The notes under the pieces: generated by a model
The model's database searches: none
The model's input: the letters and a program-made list of their open reading frames with translations, nothing else
Told to the model about the DNA's origin: nothing
Made by a program: the position numbers and the translations under genes
Assembly (NCBI GenBank): GCA_947504195.1
Contig: CANNGN010000004.1
Coordinates: forward strand, 124,001 to 188,000
DNA length: 64,000 bases
From: an uncultured Vibrio sp.
GTDB lineage: Bacteria > Pseudomonadota > Gammaproteobacteria > Enterobacterales > Vibrionaceae
Direction of reading: 5' to 3'
Shown: one piece after another, positions 55,207 to 63,787 of the stretch
Layout: each line of letters starts with the position of its first letter
Numbering within the stretch: position 1 is the first letter of the stretch

Positions 55207-56997
55207 TCATGCGATTTCGATGAGCGCTTCACCTGGCGTGACACGGTCGCCTTTGCTAACGTTAACCGCTTGAACTGTTCCTGCCACACTTGAATGAATT
55301 TCGGTTTCCATTTTCATCGCTTCTGCAATTAGAACAGCTTGTCCGGCATCGATCTTGTCACCTTCTTTTACTAACACCTCAACGACATTACCTGGCATCG
55401 TTGCGGTCACGTCTCCTGGTTCTGTGGCTCGTTTACGCCCCTTATGTTGACCATCGTCTACATATTCATTGAGCGACTCGTAAATCACTTCACGAGGTAC
55501 GCCATCCATCGACATGTAAATTTTACGTTTACCACCACCAAAATCACCAACTCCCGTAACCGCGATATCGTAACTTTCACCAGAAACATCAATCTTAAAC
55601 TCTGTCGCCATTGCCATTTTAGATTCCGCTTGCTCTGCGGGAATCAACGCTTCAGGGACCAATGTATTTTCGGCACGTTGTGCTAAGAATTCCCGTCCAA
55701 GGTCTGGGAACATCGCAAACGTCAGTACATCTTCATCACTCTCAGCAAGTTCACCGATCTCCTCTTTAAGTCGGCTCATTTCGGGAGTCAGTTGATCCGC
55801 CGGACGCCCTTCCATCACAATTTCATTACCGATGGCTTTTTTCTGTAAGTCCAAATCGACCGCAGCAGGTGCAGCGCCATAGCCACCTTGAAGGTAGCGC
55901 TTCACTTCATTGGTGATGGTCTTGTAACGTTCACCGGCCAAAACGTTGTATACCGCTTGAGTTCCAACAATCTGAGAGGTTGGTGTCACTAAAGGAGGAA
56001 ATCCAAGATCCGCTCGAACTCGTGGTATTTCAGCAAACACTTCACCTATTTTATCCAGTGCATTTTGCTCTTTGAGCTGGTTTGCCAGATTCGACATCAT
56101 TCCACCCGGCACTTGATTGATTTGAACTGACACATCTTCTCGAGTAAATTCCGATTCAAATTGATGATACTTTTTGCGTACGTCTTGAAAGTAATCGGCA
56201 ATTTCCCCGAGCTGACTCAAGTTCATTCCAGTATCAAACTCTGTTCCTCTTAATGCCGCTACCTGTGATTCACATGCTGGATGACTTGTGCCGCCAGCAA
56301 ACGAAGAGATTGCGGTATCAATTCCACTTGCCCCTGCTTCAATCGCCTTCATTTGGCATAACGATGCCAGCCCCGCGGTATTGTGACTATGAATAAGCAC
56401 AGGAATGTCGACCGCCGATTTAAGAGCTTTGACTAGATCGTATGTCGCGTATGGCGTCAGTAAACCTGCCATGTCTTTAATCGCGATAGAGTCCGCGCCC
56501 ATATTAACCAGATCTTTGGCTTGCTGAACAAATAACGCTTCAGTGTGTACTGGACTGGTGGTGTAACAAATCGTGCCTTGGGCGTGTTTTCCAGCCGCTT
56601 TAACAGCTTTCATCGCGGTTTCAAGGTTACGTAAATCATTTAACGCATCGAAAACACGAAACACATCGATACCATTCTCAGCCGCTTTGTGAACAAATGC
56701 TTCAACAACGTCATCGGCATAATGGCGATAACCTAATAAGTTTTGCCCGCGCAGTAACATCTGCAATTGACTATTTGGCAAGGCTTGACGTAGCGCACGT
56801 AAACGCGCCCACGGATCTTCTTTAAGAAAGCGTACACAAGCATCAAACGTCGCGCCTCCCCATACTTCTAAAGACCAGAATCCAGCTTGGTCGAGGGCAT
56901 CGCAAATTGGCAGCATGTCTTCGGTACGCATACGCGTCGCAATTAACGACTGATGGGCATCGCGTAGAGTAACGTCAGTAATCTGGATCTTGCTCAT
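55207..56997 (-). CDS. pycB: pyruvate carboxylase subunit B (carboxyltransferase plus biotin carrier)
   Basis: The 596-residue protein transfers CO2 from carboxybiotin to pyruvate, giving oxaloacetate. It has a TIM-barrel carboxyltransferase domain (ITDVTLRDAHQSLIATRMRTEDML, metal and substrate residues; LIHSHNTAGLASLCQMKAIEAG), a PYC_OADA domain and a C-terminal biotinyl domain with the biotin-Lys motif AEAMKMETEI. By homology it could be called oxaloacetate decarboxylase alpha. However, the sodium-pump subunits OadB and OadG are not adjacent, and a biotin carboxylase gene lies upstream, which supports the two-subunit pyruvate carboxylase. The ATG at 56997 follows GGAG. Confidence 0.9.
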   Translation of the reverse strand: MSKIQITDVTLRDAHQSLIATRMRTEDMLPICDALDQAGFWSLEVWGGATFDACVRFLKEDPWARLRALRQALPNSQLQMLLRGQNLLGYRHYADDVVEAFVHKAAENGIDVFRVFDALNDLRNLETAMKAVKAAGKHAQGTICYTTSPVHTEALFVQQAKDLVNMGADSIAIKDMAGLLTPYATYDLVKALKSAVDIPVLIHSHNTAGLASLCQMKAIEAGASGIDTAISSFAGGTSHPACESQVAALRGTEFDTGMNLSQLGEIADYFQDVRKKYHQFESEFTREDVSVQINQVPGGMMSNLANQLKEQNALDKIGEVFAEIPRVRADLGFPPLVTPTSQIVGTQAVYNVLAGERYKTITNEVKRYLQGGYGAAPAAVDLDLQKKAIGNEIVMEGRPADQLTPEMSRLKEEIGELAESDEDVLTFAMFPDLGREFLAQRAENTLVPEALIPAEQAESKMAMATEFKIDVSGESYDIAVTGVGDFGGGKRKIYMSMDGVPREVIYESLNEYVDDGQHKGRKRATEPGDVTATMPGNVVEVLVKEGDKIDAGQAVLIAEAMKMETEIHSSVAGTVQAVNVSKGDRVTPGEALIEIA

Positions 56998-57069
56998 TGG
57001 TTTCACTCCAAAATTCTATTCAGCACGAATGGCGTGCTTTTCATTAATTTTTTTTGATAACTGCTATGG

Positions 57070-58485
57070 TTATAAGCCAGCATGAGCTGCAATCGCAGCC
57101 GCTAATGCTAATGCAATTTCTTTCGGGACCCCTTTTTCAGAGTAGTGAAGCAACTCTGGATGTTCGGATACAAAACTGGTGTCAAACACGCCACGTTGAA
57201 ATTCTGGATGGCTCAATATCTGCTGATAATATGTGGCTGTGGTTTTCACACCGCGCAACCGCATGTCATCCAATGAACGCTTACCACGAGCTATCACTTC
57301 GTCCCACGTCAATGCCCAACAAACCAACTTCATGCACATAGAATCGTAATAAGGAGGAATCTCATAGCCTGTATAAATCGCTGTATCCACCCGCACTCCT
57401 GGACCACCGGGAGCGTAGTAGTGAGAAATACGGCCAAAACTAGGAAGAAAGTCGTTCTTTGGGTCTTCTGCGTTAATTCTAAATTGCAGAGCAAATCCTC
57501 GATAACTAATGTCTTGTTGACGATAACTCAACGCCAAACCTGATGCGATCCGAAGCTGTTCACGTACAATATCAACGCCAGTAATTTCTTCAGTAATGGT
57601 GTGCTCAACCTGGACTCGCGTGTTCATTTCCATGAAATAGACTTCGTTACCAGTTAGCAGAAATTCCACCGTTCCCGCGTTTTCATACCCGACTGCCGCG
57701 GCCGCTCGCACCGCTAAGCTACCAATATATTCCCGTTGTTCAGGCGTCAGTTGAGGGCTTGGGGCGATTTCGATGAGCTTTTGATTACGTCGTTGAATTG
57801 AACAATCACGCTCATACAGATGAATGACATTACCGTGAGAATCCGCCAGAATTTGTACTTCGATATGACGAGGGTTAACAATGCATTTCTCAAGAAACAC
57901 ATCCGCAGCCCCAAATGCCTTGGTTGCTTCTGAGATCACTCTCGGATATTGCTGTTCTAGCTCTTGCGCTGAATCACAACGACGTATCCCACGTCCACCA
58001 CCACCCGAAGTTGCTTTGATCATCACTGGATAACCGAACTTTTCCGCTAGCGACAACGCTTCTCCAACACCATTAAGGTTCCCATTTGAGCCCGGAGTAA
58101 TCGGCACTCCAGCCGCTCTCATGCTATCGCGTGCCTGAGTTTTATCGCCCATCGAATGAATCACGCTAGATTTGGGGCCAATGAACACAATACCGGCATC
58201 TTCACAAAGACGAGCAAATTCCGCATTCTCAGACAAAAAGCCGTAGCCAGGGTGAATAGCGTCACAACCGGTTTCCAAAGCAAGGTTTACCAATCGTAGT
58301 GGATCTAGATATCCCGCTAACGGGTCGGTACCTAATGAGTAAGATTCATCAGCACGTTTTAAATGCAGAGCATAACGATCTGGCTCGGTATAAATAGCTA
58401 CCGAGCGAATCCCCATTTCAGCGCATGCACGGACGATACGCACTGCGATTTCACCTCGGTTAGCAATTAGAACTTTCTTCAGCAT
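57070..58485 (-). CDS. pycA: pyruvate carboxylase subunit A (biotin carboxylase)
   Basis: The 471-residue ATP-grasp biotin carboxylase starts MLKKVLIANRGEIAVRIVRAC and has KATSGGGGRGIRRC (ATP loop), the active-site FMEMNTRVQVEHTITEEITG, and the C-terminal FALQFRINAEDP. It carboxylates the biotin on PycB using bicarbonate and ATP. AccC is the close alternative, but the adjacent carboxyltransferase and the divergent LysR gene match the pycA-pycB-pycR locus of Pseudomonas. The ATG at 58485 follows AAGGAG. Confidence 0.92.
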   Translation of the reverse strand: MLKKVLIANRGEIAVRIVRACAEMGIRSVAIYTEPDRYALHLKRADESYSLGTDPLAGYLDPLRLVNLALETGCDAIHPGYGFLSENAEFARLCEDAGIVFIGPKSSVIHSMGDKTQARDSMRAAGVPITPGSNGNLNGVGEALSLAEKFGYPVMIKATSGGGGRGIRRCDSAQELEQQYPRVISEATKAFGAADVFLEKCIVNPRHIEVQILADSHGNVIHLYERDCSIQRRNQKLIEIAPSPQLTPEQREYIGSLAVRAAAAVGYENAGTVEFLLTGNEVYFMEMNTRVQVEHTITEEITGVDIVREQLRIASGLALSYRQQDISYRGFALQFRINAEDPKNDFLPSFGRISHYYAPGGPGVRVDTAIYTGYEIPPYYDSMCMKLVCWALTWDEVIARGKRSLDDMRLRGVKTTATYYQQILSHPEFQRGVFDTSFVSEHPELLHYSEKGVPKEIALALAAAIAAHAGL

Positions 58486-58623
58486 TTTTATGACTCCTTG
58501 AAGAGAGTGATAACCAGTACTCACGATATGACAGACAGAAATCCTTGTCTGAAATCCTCATATCTGGTCGCCTGTAAACACCATAACCTGAGAGATAATC
58601 AGCGTATAATTGATATTTTTTCG

Positions 58624-58653
58624 TTTATCTATAAGCTATTGGTTATAGATAAA
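58624..58653. promoter_or_regulatory. PycR-type LysR operator between pycA and its regulator gene
   Basis: TTTATCTATAA (58624-58634) and TTATAGATAAA (58643-58653) are perfect 11-base arms with an 8-base spacer, 17 bp before the LysR ATG. It fits an autorepression and activation site for the divergent regulator. Confidence 0.7.
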
Positions 58654-58669
58654 TAACCGAACCTTTCTT

Positions 58670-59632
58670 ATGTCAATGAGCGTACATAAACTGGCAAGTC
58701 GGCTCTCTTTTCGCCAACTTCAGGTGTTTCAATCCGTATACAAGTTAAAAAGCTACAGTCGTGCCGGGCTTGAGTTAGGTTTAACTCAACCCGCAGTCAG
58801 TAGCCAAATACGTCAAATTGAGCAAGCATTAGAGCAACCCCTTTTCGAATATGTCGGTCGCAAGCTCTACCACACCACGGCGGGAGAATACTTATTTGAA
58901 GCGGTAGAATCGATATTTGAACAGCTGCAAACCCTGCAACAAGAACTTGGGGAAATGAAAGGACAAATCTCTGGAGAATTAAACATCGCGGCGGTCAATA
59001 CTGCTCAATGTGTTGTTCCCTATTTATTGAATGGATTTATGAAACTTCACCCTCATATCTCGGTCAATGTGAAAGCGGTGAATCGAACTCAGGCAATCGA
59101 ACGCTTAAGTGAAAATGTAGACCATATCGTTATCATGGGGATGGTACCGACCGGAAAGCCCTTTTCATCATTACCTTTTCTCGATAACGAACTTCTGCCT
59201 TTAGTCGCGCCAAATCATCCTCTTCTCTCAAAGAAAGAGGTCACAATTGAAGACTTTCTCGACAGCAGGTTAATGCTACGTGAGCCGGGATCAGGCAACC
59301 GATTGGCACTGGAACAGCATTGCCAAGATGTGCGAGTAAAGTTGAATCCATATATTCAAATAGACTCGAATGAAGGGCTTAAACATGCGGTTATGGCTGG
59401 CTTAGGTGTGAGTGTTTTACCGCGTTTAAGTGTCGTTGCTGAACTGCAAAACGAATCTATTAAGATACTACCCCTGCCCGGTTTTCCATTACGCCGATCG
59501 TGGAGTTTAGTCTACCCACAAGGTAAGCACCCAACTCCCACGATGCGTGCTTTTATCGACTATGTTCAAAACAACATCGTAACTATTGAAGCACTATTCC
59601 AAGAAGTCACCGGTTCATCGATTAGTCATTAA
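58670..59632 (+). CDS. LysR-family regulator of pyruvate carboxylase (PycR-like)
   Basis: The 320-residue LysR protein has the winged helix LSFRQLQVFQSVYKLKSYSRAGLELGLTQPAVSSQIRQIEQ and an effector domain (ISGELNIAAVNTAQCVVPYLL, REPGSGNRLALE, GLGVSVLPRLSVV). The branch resembles CbbR-type regulators of carbon fixation and the PycR of Pseudomonas, whose gene also diverges from pycA. The role is inferred from family and divergence. Confidence 0.85.
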   Translation: MSMSVHKLASRLSFRQLQVFQSVYKLKSYSRAGLELGLTQPAVSSQIRQIEQALEQPLFEYVGRKLYHTTAGEYLFEAVESIFEQLQTLQQELGEMKGQISGELNIAAVNTAQCVVPYLLNGFMKLHPHISVNVKAVNRTQAIERLSENVDHIVIMGMVPTGKPFSSLPFLDNELLPLVAPNHPLLSKKEVTIEDFLDSRLMLREPGSGNRLALEQHCQDVRVKLNPYIQIDSNEGLKHAVMAGLGVSVLPRLSVVAELQNESIKILPLPGFPLRRSWSLVYPQGKHPTPTMRAFIDYVQNNIVTIEALFQEVTGSSISH

Positions 59633-59654
59633 GATATATTTCTATAAAAAATGC

Positions 59655-60635
59655 TTATCGCCGAATTTTAATTGTCCTTGGAATCAACTCAACGCCTGGG
59701 TTATAACGCTTTTCGGTTGCGTTGAGTGCAAGTTCCAACGCACTGCCACAAATTAATTCAAATTGTTGGGGCAGTGAATTCACTTTTATTGGCAGAAAAT
59801 CTAACAAACGATTGTCACCAAATGTAGCCAATTTCACTGTATGCATAAGTTCGGGTTTTTCGATAAGAACGTCTAACACACCTTCTAACAGAGTATACGA
59901 TGTTGTGACAATCGCATGTGGGACCGTACAGGCTTCAATCCATTCCAAAAAGAGCCTTTTACCTTCTGCATTGTTAAAATGTTCACCATACGCAATCTGC
60001 GGAACTAAGCCAGATTCTTTCAAGGCAGCTTCATACCCAAGATGGCGATCTTTAGAAATATTCAAACTCGGCAAAGCACCAATAAGTCCGATGGAATGGG
60101 TACTGGCATCAATCACCGAATTGGTTAATTGAAATGCCGCGCCATAATCCTCACTAATCACACAGCTGAAGTATTCATCGTCCAATGACCGGTCGATAGC
60201 AATAATCGGTGTACCTCGTTTCTGAATCGATAAATAGTATTCGCTCGCATCAGATACCGCACTCGCAACAAACAAGGCATCTATACGGCGTGAAAGCAAT
60301 GCTTCTACCACCAATTTCTCTGTTTCAGGATCATCGTCAGAACACGCAATCAATATCTGAAAACCCGCCTTCCTCGAGTTCTGTTCGAGTAGTTTTGCTA
60401 TTCGGGCATAACTCGAGTTTTCCAAATCTGGAATAATTAAACCAAAAGAGCGACTGTGACCCGCTCGTAACGACGATGCCGCGTGATCGGGCCGGTAATT
60501 ATACTGTTCGACAACCTCCATCACTCTTTCTTGAGTCTTTTCAGCAATACGATATTTGTCAGCTTTACCGTTGATCACGTAACTGGCCGTGGTCTTAGAT
60601 ACGCCCGCAAGTTTTGCAATTTCTTCTAGTGTCAT
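59655..60635 (-). CDS. cra: fructose-responsive LacI-family regulator Cra (FruR)
   Basis: The 326-residue LacI-family protein starts MTLEEIAKLAGVSKTTASYVINGKADKYRI, almost the E. coli Cra DNA-recognition helix (VSRTTASYVINGKAKQYRV), and continues with HSRSFGLIIPDLENSSYARIAKLLE and LATFGDNRLLDFL. The conserved recognition helix agrees with the Cra-type operators seen upstream. It should respond to fructose-1-phosphate and control fruKA and itself. The ATG at 60635 matches the family start; the 36 extra upstream residues in the frame are not conserved-looking. Confidence 0.93.
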   Translation of the reverse strand: MTLEEIAKLAGVSKTTASYVINGKADKYRIAEKTQERVMEVVEQYNYRPDHAASSLRAGHSRSFGLIIPDLENSSYARIAKLLEQNSRKAGFQILIACSDDDPETEKLVVEALLSRRIDALFVASAVSDASEYYLSIQKRGTPIIAIDRSLDDEYFSCVISEDYGAAFQLTNSVIDASTHSIGLIGALPSLNISKDRHLGYEAALKESGLVPQIAYGEHFNNAEGKRLFLEWIEACTVPHAIVTTSYTLLEGVLDVLIEKPELMHTVKLATFGDNRLLDFLPIKVNSLPQQFELICGSALELALNATEKRYNPGVELIPRTIKIRR

Positions 60636-60703
60636 AACGAGATCTTTTTTGTGCGATGGATCATATAAATAAATCCCAGCCATATTGATGAGTTGAATTA
60701 TAA

Positions 60704-60718
60704 GCTGAATCGGTTCAG
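60704..60718. promoter_or_regulatory. Cra/FruR operator 1
   Basis: GCTGAATCGGTTCAG matches the Cra consensus GCTGAATCGATTCAGC at 14 of 15 positions. It is nearest to cra. Confidence 0.85.
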
Positions 60719-60725
60719 TATGAAA

Positions 60726-60741
60726 GCTGAAAGGATTCAGC
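60726..60741. promoter_or_regulatory. Cra/FruR operator 2
   Basis: GCTGAAAGGATTCAGC keeps both GCTGAA/TTCAGC halves with two changes in the centre. It is centred 22-23 bp from operator 1, about two helical turns. Confidence 0.8.
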
Positions 60742-60775
60742 AAAGATCAAATTTGCTGAATTTTTTTAAAACAAT

Positions 60776-60791
60776 GCTGAATCGATTCAGC
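60776..60791. promoter_or_regulatory. Cra/FruR operator 3
   Basis: GCTGAATCGATTCAGC is a perfect 16-bp palindrome and the best Cra site here, 34 bp before the fruK ATG. An extra half-site TTTGCTGAATTT lies near 60752-60763. Confidence 0.9.
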
Positions 60792-60824
60792 AATTAATAT
60801 CAGCGAAGAAAACTGGAACGGTTT

Positions 60825-61805
60825 ATGGCAACGCAAACAAAAAAAGTCGTGACGATTACTCTAAACCCCGCGCTTGATTTAACTGGCCATTTAGATGCAC
60901 TAAATATCGGTTCAGTAAGCCAAGTGAATAAAGGCTCGCTCCATGCCGCCGGTAAGGGGGTCAACGTTGCTAAAGTGCTAAGTGACTTAGGGGCAGAAGT
61001 AACGGTAACGGGATTTTTAGGTGCAAAAAACCAAGATCTTTTCGAGGAGTTATTTACCGACCTGGGGGCTAACGATGAATTTATTCGGGTAGAAAGTTCG
61101 ACTCGGATAAACGTAAAGCTTGTCGAAGAAAACGGTAATGTCAGTGATATCAATTTCCCTGGTTTTACCGTCGACCAATCCGCCATTTCACAATTCGAAG
61201 TCGTACTTAAAAAGCTAATGCAAAACCACGACTACTTTGTGTTTTCGGGCAGTCTACCAATAGGCATTAGTGCCGAGCAAAGTGCACAATGGATTACGCT
61301 CTTACAGCAAAATGGGAAACGAGTGCTATTTGATAGCAGTGGAGAGGCGCTCACAAAAGGTCTCGAAGCAAAACCTTGGTTAATTAAGCCAAATGATGAA
61401 GAGCTTTCGCACTATATCGGTCATCACCTCTCCTCACAAAATCAATGCATTGAAGCGGCTGAAGTACTGTCCGACAAAGGAATCGCTAACATTGTTGTTT
61501 CTATGGGAGCAGAAGGCGTTCTGTGGCTCGAAAATACCCAATGGTATCAAGCCAAACCACCCCAGATGAATGTCATCAGCACCGTCGGCGCTGGTGATAC
61601 CTTGGTTGCCGGATTTTGTTGGGGCTATATGCAAGCCTTACCTAAAGCCGACATACTTTCTTTTGCAACAGCACTCTCAGCACTTGCGGTGTGCCAAGTG
61701 GGTGTTGGCGCACCCGACATTAACGAAGTTTTATCCCTACAAAAGCAAGTTCAATTACAAAAAATAACAAATAAACGTCAGAACACTAACTCCAATTTGA
61801 AGTGA
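60825..61805 (+). CDS. fruK: 1-phosphofructokinase
   Basis: The 326-residue PfkB/ribokinase-family enzyme phosphorylates fructose-1-phosphate to fructose-1,6-bisphosphate with ATP. Motifs are LNPALDLTGHLD at the N-terminus, GGKGVNVAK-like AAGKGVNVAKVLSDLG, VFSGSLPIGI, LIKPNDEEL and the catalytic GAGDTLVAGFCWG. The stop overlaps the extended fruA frame, so the two genes are coupled. The ATG follows GGAACGG. The normal partner gene fruB (IIA-FPr) is not upstream. Confidence 0.95.
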   Translation: MATQTKKVVTITLNPALDLTGHLDALNIGSVSQVNKGSLHAAGKGVNVAKVLSDLGAEVTVTGFLGAKNQDLFEELFTDLGANDEFIRVESSTRINVKLVEENGNVSDINFPGFTVDQSAISQFEVVLKKLMQNHDYFVFSGSLPIGISAEQSAQWITLLQQNGKRVLFDSSGEALTKGLEAKPWLIKPNDEELSHYIGHHLSSQNQCIEAAEVLSDKGIANIVVSMGAEGVLWLENTQWYQAKPPQMNVISTVGAGDTLVAGFCWGYMQALPKADILSFATALSALAVCQVGVGAPDINEVLSLQKQVQLQKITNKRQNTNSNLK

Positions 61806-61831
61806 AACAAATGAACACGAAGGTAAAGTCT

Positions 61832-63571
61832 ATGAAAATCTCAATAATTACTGCCTGCCCCAGTGGCGTAGCAAATAGCCTCATCGCTGCCGGAATGCTT
61901 GATCAAGCTGCAAAGATACTCGGACACGACGCGACAGTTGAGTGCCACTCTAACGTCGTGGATGCTCACCCCTTCACAGATGCTCAAATTGCAGAATCCG
62001 ATGTCATCATTATTGCTGCTAACACGCCAGTTGATACTCAGCGCTTTGTTGGGAAGAAGGTGTATCAAGCCAGTATTTCTGAATGTACAAGTGATCCTAA
62101 AGCCTTTTTAAACAAAGCTATCGACAACGCAACGACTCTTGAACAAGGCACGACGGTTGTGCCAATAGAATTCACACCACCATCAGGTAACGGTAAAAAA
62201 ATCGTAGCGATCACCGCTTGTCCGACTGGCGTCGCACACACATTCATGGCCGCTCATGCTCTTGAGAAACACGGCAAGCGCCTTGGACACACGATAAAAG
62301 TCGAAACTCGCGGTTCAGTAGGTGCCAAGAACCAACTCACTGCCCAAGAAATTGCGGAAGCTGATGTCGTTATCATTGCGGCGGATATTGATGTTCCGCT
62401 TAGCCAGTTCGAAGGCAAGCTACTTTACAAAACCAGTACCAGCCTTGCGCTTAAGAAACCAGAGCAAGAAATCAATCAAGCCTTTGCTTCGGCGACAACC
62501 TATACCCAACCCGGCAATAACAATAGCCAAACCAAGGCACCTGAAGAGAAAAAAGGAATCTACAAACATCTAATGACCGGGGTGTCGCACATGCTTCCGG
62601 TTGTTGTCGCCGGTGGTCTGATTATCGCACTTTCTTTCATATTTGGTATTGAGGCATTTAAAGAAGAAGGGACCTTAGCGGCCGCGCTAATGTCGATAGG
62701 AGGAGGCAGCGCATTTGCTCTGATGATCCCGGTTCTTGCTGGTTTTATTGCCTTCTCTATCGCCGATCGCCCAGGTTTAGCACCCGGACTTATTGGTGGA
62801 ATGCTCGCAAGCTCAACAGGCTCAGGATTTTTAGGGGGCATTGTCGCGGGTCTTATCGCGGGATACTCGGCAAAATTCATCGTCGACAAAGTGTCACTAC
62901 CCCAGTCAATGGAAGCACTTAAGCCAATTTTAATCATACCTTTTTTTGCTAGCTTATTTACTGGCCTAGTCATGATATACGTAATTGGCGGGCCTGTTGC
63001 CAGCATCATGGCTGCAATGACCGACTTCCTAAATAATATGGGCAGTACAAATGCGGTACTTCTTGGCATTGTCCTTGGGGCGATGATGTGTTTCGATCTT
63101 GGTGGCCCAGTCAACAAAGCCGCTTATACGTTCGGTGTTGGTCTACTTGCTTCGCAAACCTATACGCCAATGGCAGCAATCATGGCTGCAGGAATGGTTC
63201 CAGCTCTTGGAATGGGATTGGCAACCTTCCTCGCAAAAAGTAAATTTGAAGCCGGTGAACGAGAAGCGGGTAAAGCCTCTTTTGTCCTTGGTATGTGTTT
63301 TATTTCTGAAGGCGCGATTCCCTTTGCAGCCAAAGACCCAATGCGTGTTATCCCTTCTTGTATGATTGGTGGCGCTCTAACCGGTGCTTTATCTATGCTA
63401 GTCGGAGCACAACTTGTGGCACCCCACGGTGGTTTATTTGTATTGTTGATCCCAGGAGCCATTTCGCCAGTCATCATGTATCTTGTCGCTATCATTGCAG
63501 GTACGGCTGTTACGGGTTTCACCTATGCTTTTCTTAAACAGAATGAGTCATCTACCGAAGCCACCGTTTAA
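61832..63571 (+). CDS. fruA: fructose PTS permease EIIB'BC
   Basis: The protein, 579 residues from the ATG at 61832 (MKISIITACPSGVANS), has two N-terminal IIB-type domains (the second with the phosphorylated Cys in AITACPTGVAHTFMA), a linker and a IIC membrane domain of about 9 TM segments (GVSHMLPVVVAGGLIIALSFIFG, GGPVNKAAYTFGVGLL, GAIPFAAKDPMRVIPS). It takes up fructose as fructose-1-phosphate. The first IIB-like domain here also keeps a Cys (ACPSGVANS), unlike the E. coli B' domain. No IIA domain is fused, so it needs FPr or another IIA from elsewhere. AAGGT lies before the chosen start. Confidence 0.94.
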   Translation: MKISIITACPSGVANSLIAAGMLDQAAKILGHDATVECHSNVVDAHPFTDAQIAESDVIIIAANTPVDTQRFVGKKVYQASISECTSDPKAFLNKAIDNATTLEQGTTVVPIEFTPPSGNGKKIVAITACPTGVAHTFMAAHALEKHGKRLGHTIKVETRGSVGAKNQLTAQEIAEADVVIIAADIDVPLSQFEGKLLYKTSTSLALKKPEQEINQAFASATTYTQPGNNNSQTKAPEEKKGIYKHLMTGVSHMLPVVVAGGLIIALSFIFGIEAFKEEGTLAAALMSIGGGSAFALMIPVLAGFIAFSIADRPGLAPGLIGGMLASSTGSGFLGGIVAGLIAGYSAKFIVDKVSLPQSMEALKPILIIPFFASLFTGLVMIYVIGGPVASIMAAMTDFLNNMGSTNAVLLGIVLGAMMCFDLGGPVNKAAYTFGVGLLASQTYTPMAAIMAAGMVPALGMGLATFLAKSKFEAGEREAGKASFVLGMCFISEGAIPFAAKDPMRVIPSCMIGGALTGALSMLVGAQLVAPHGGLFVLLIPGAISPVIMYLVAIIAGTAVTGFTYAFLKQNESSTEATV

Positions 63572-63606
63572 AAAGTTCCTCTAAATGAATAATGCTTAAT
63601 ACCCTC

Positions 63607-63634
63607 AAGCGCTGCACTAGCAGCGCTTTTTTTT
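63607..63634 (+). terminator. rho-independent terminator after fruA
   Basis: AAGCGCTGC (63607-63615) and GCAGCGCTT (63620-63628) form a GC-rich stem with an ACTA loop followed by a run of eight T, 36 bp after fruA. Confidence 0.93.
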
Positions 63635-63787
63635 ATCCTTCAATTTACGACTAAGTTATAGCAACCTTCAATCCAGCTTTGTGTGTATTGAGAATAAGAA
63701 TGCGCGCTCGAAGGTGGGAAATTAACCAGTGCCATCTGGCTATTAATGATAAATTGATGATTATAATTTTTCTAATGGTCTTGTTTG

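Noticed and set aside
55207..56997. Naming this gene oxaloacetate decarboxylase alpha (sodium pump)
   Set aside because: No OadB or OadG membrane subunit genes are adjacent, and a biotin carboxylase gene lies directly upstream with a divergent LysR gene, fitting two-subunit pyruvate carboxylase.
60650..60665. CRP site between cra and fruK
   Set aside because: TGTGC-N6-TCATA has mismatches in both half-sites and lies only 15 bp from the cra ATG; too weak to call.
62560..63522. Minus-strand ORFs opposite fruA
   Set aside because: They are composition shadows of the IIC coding sequence with no start signals.
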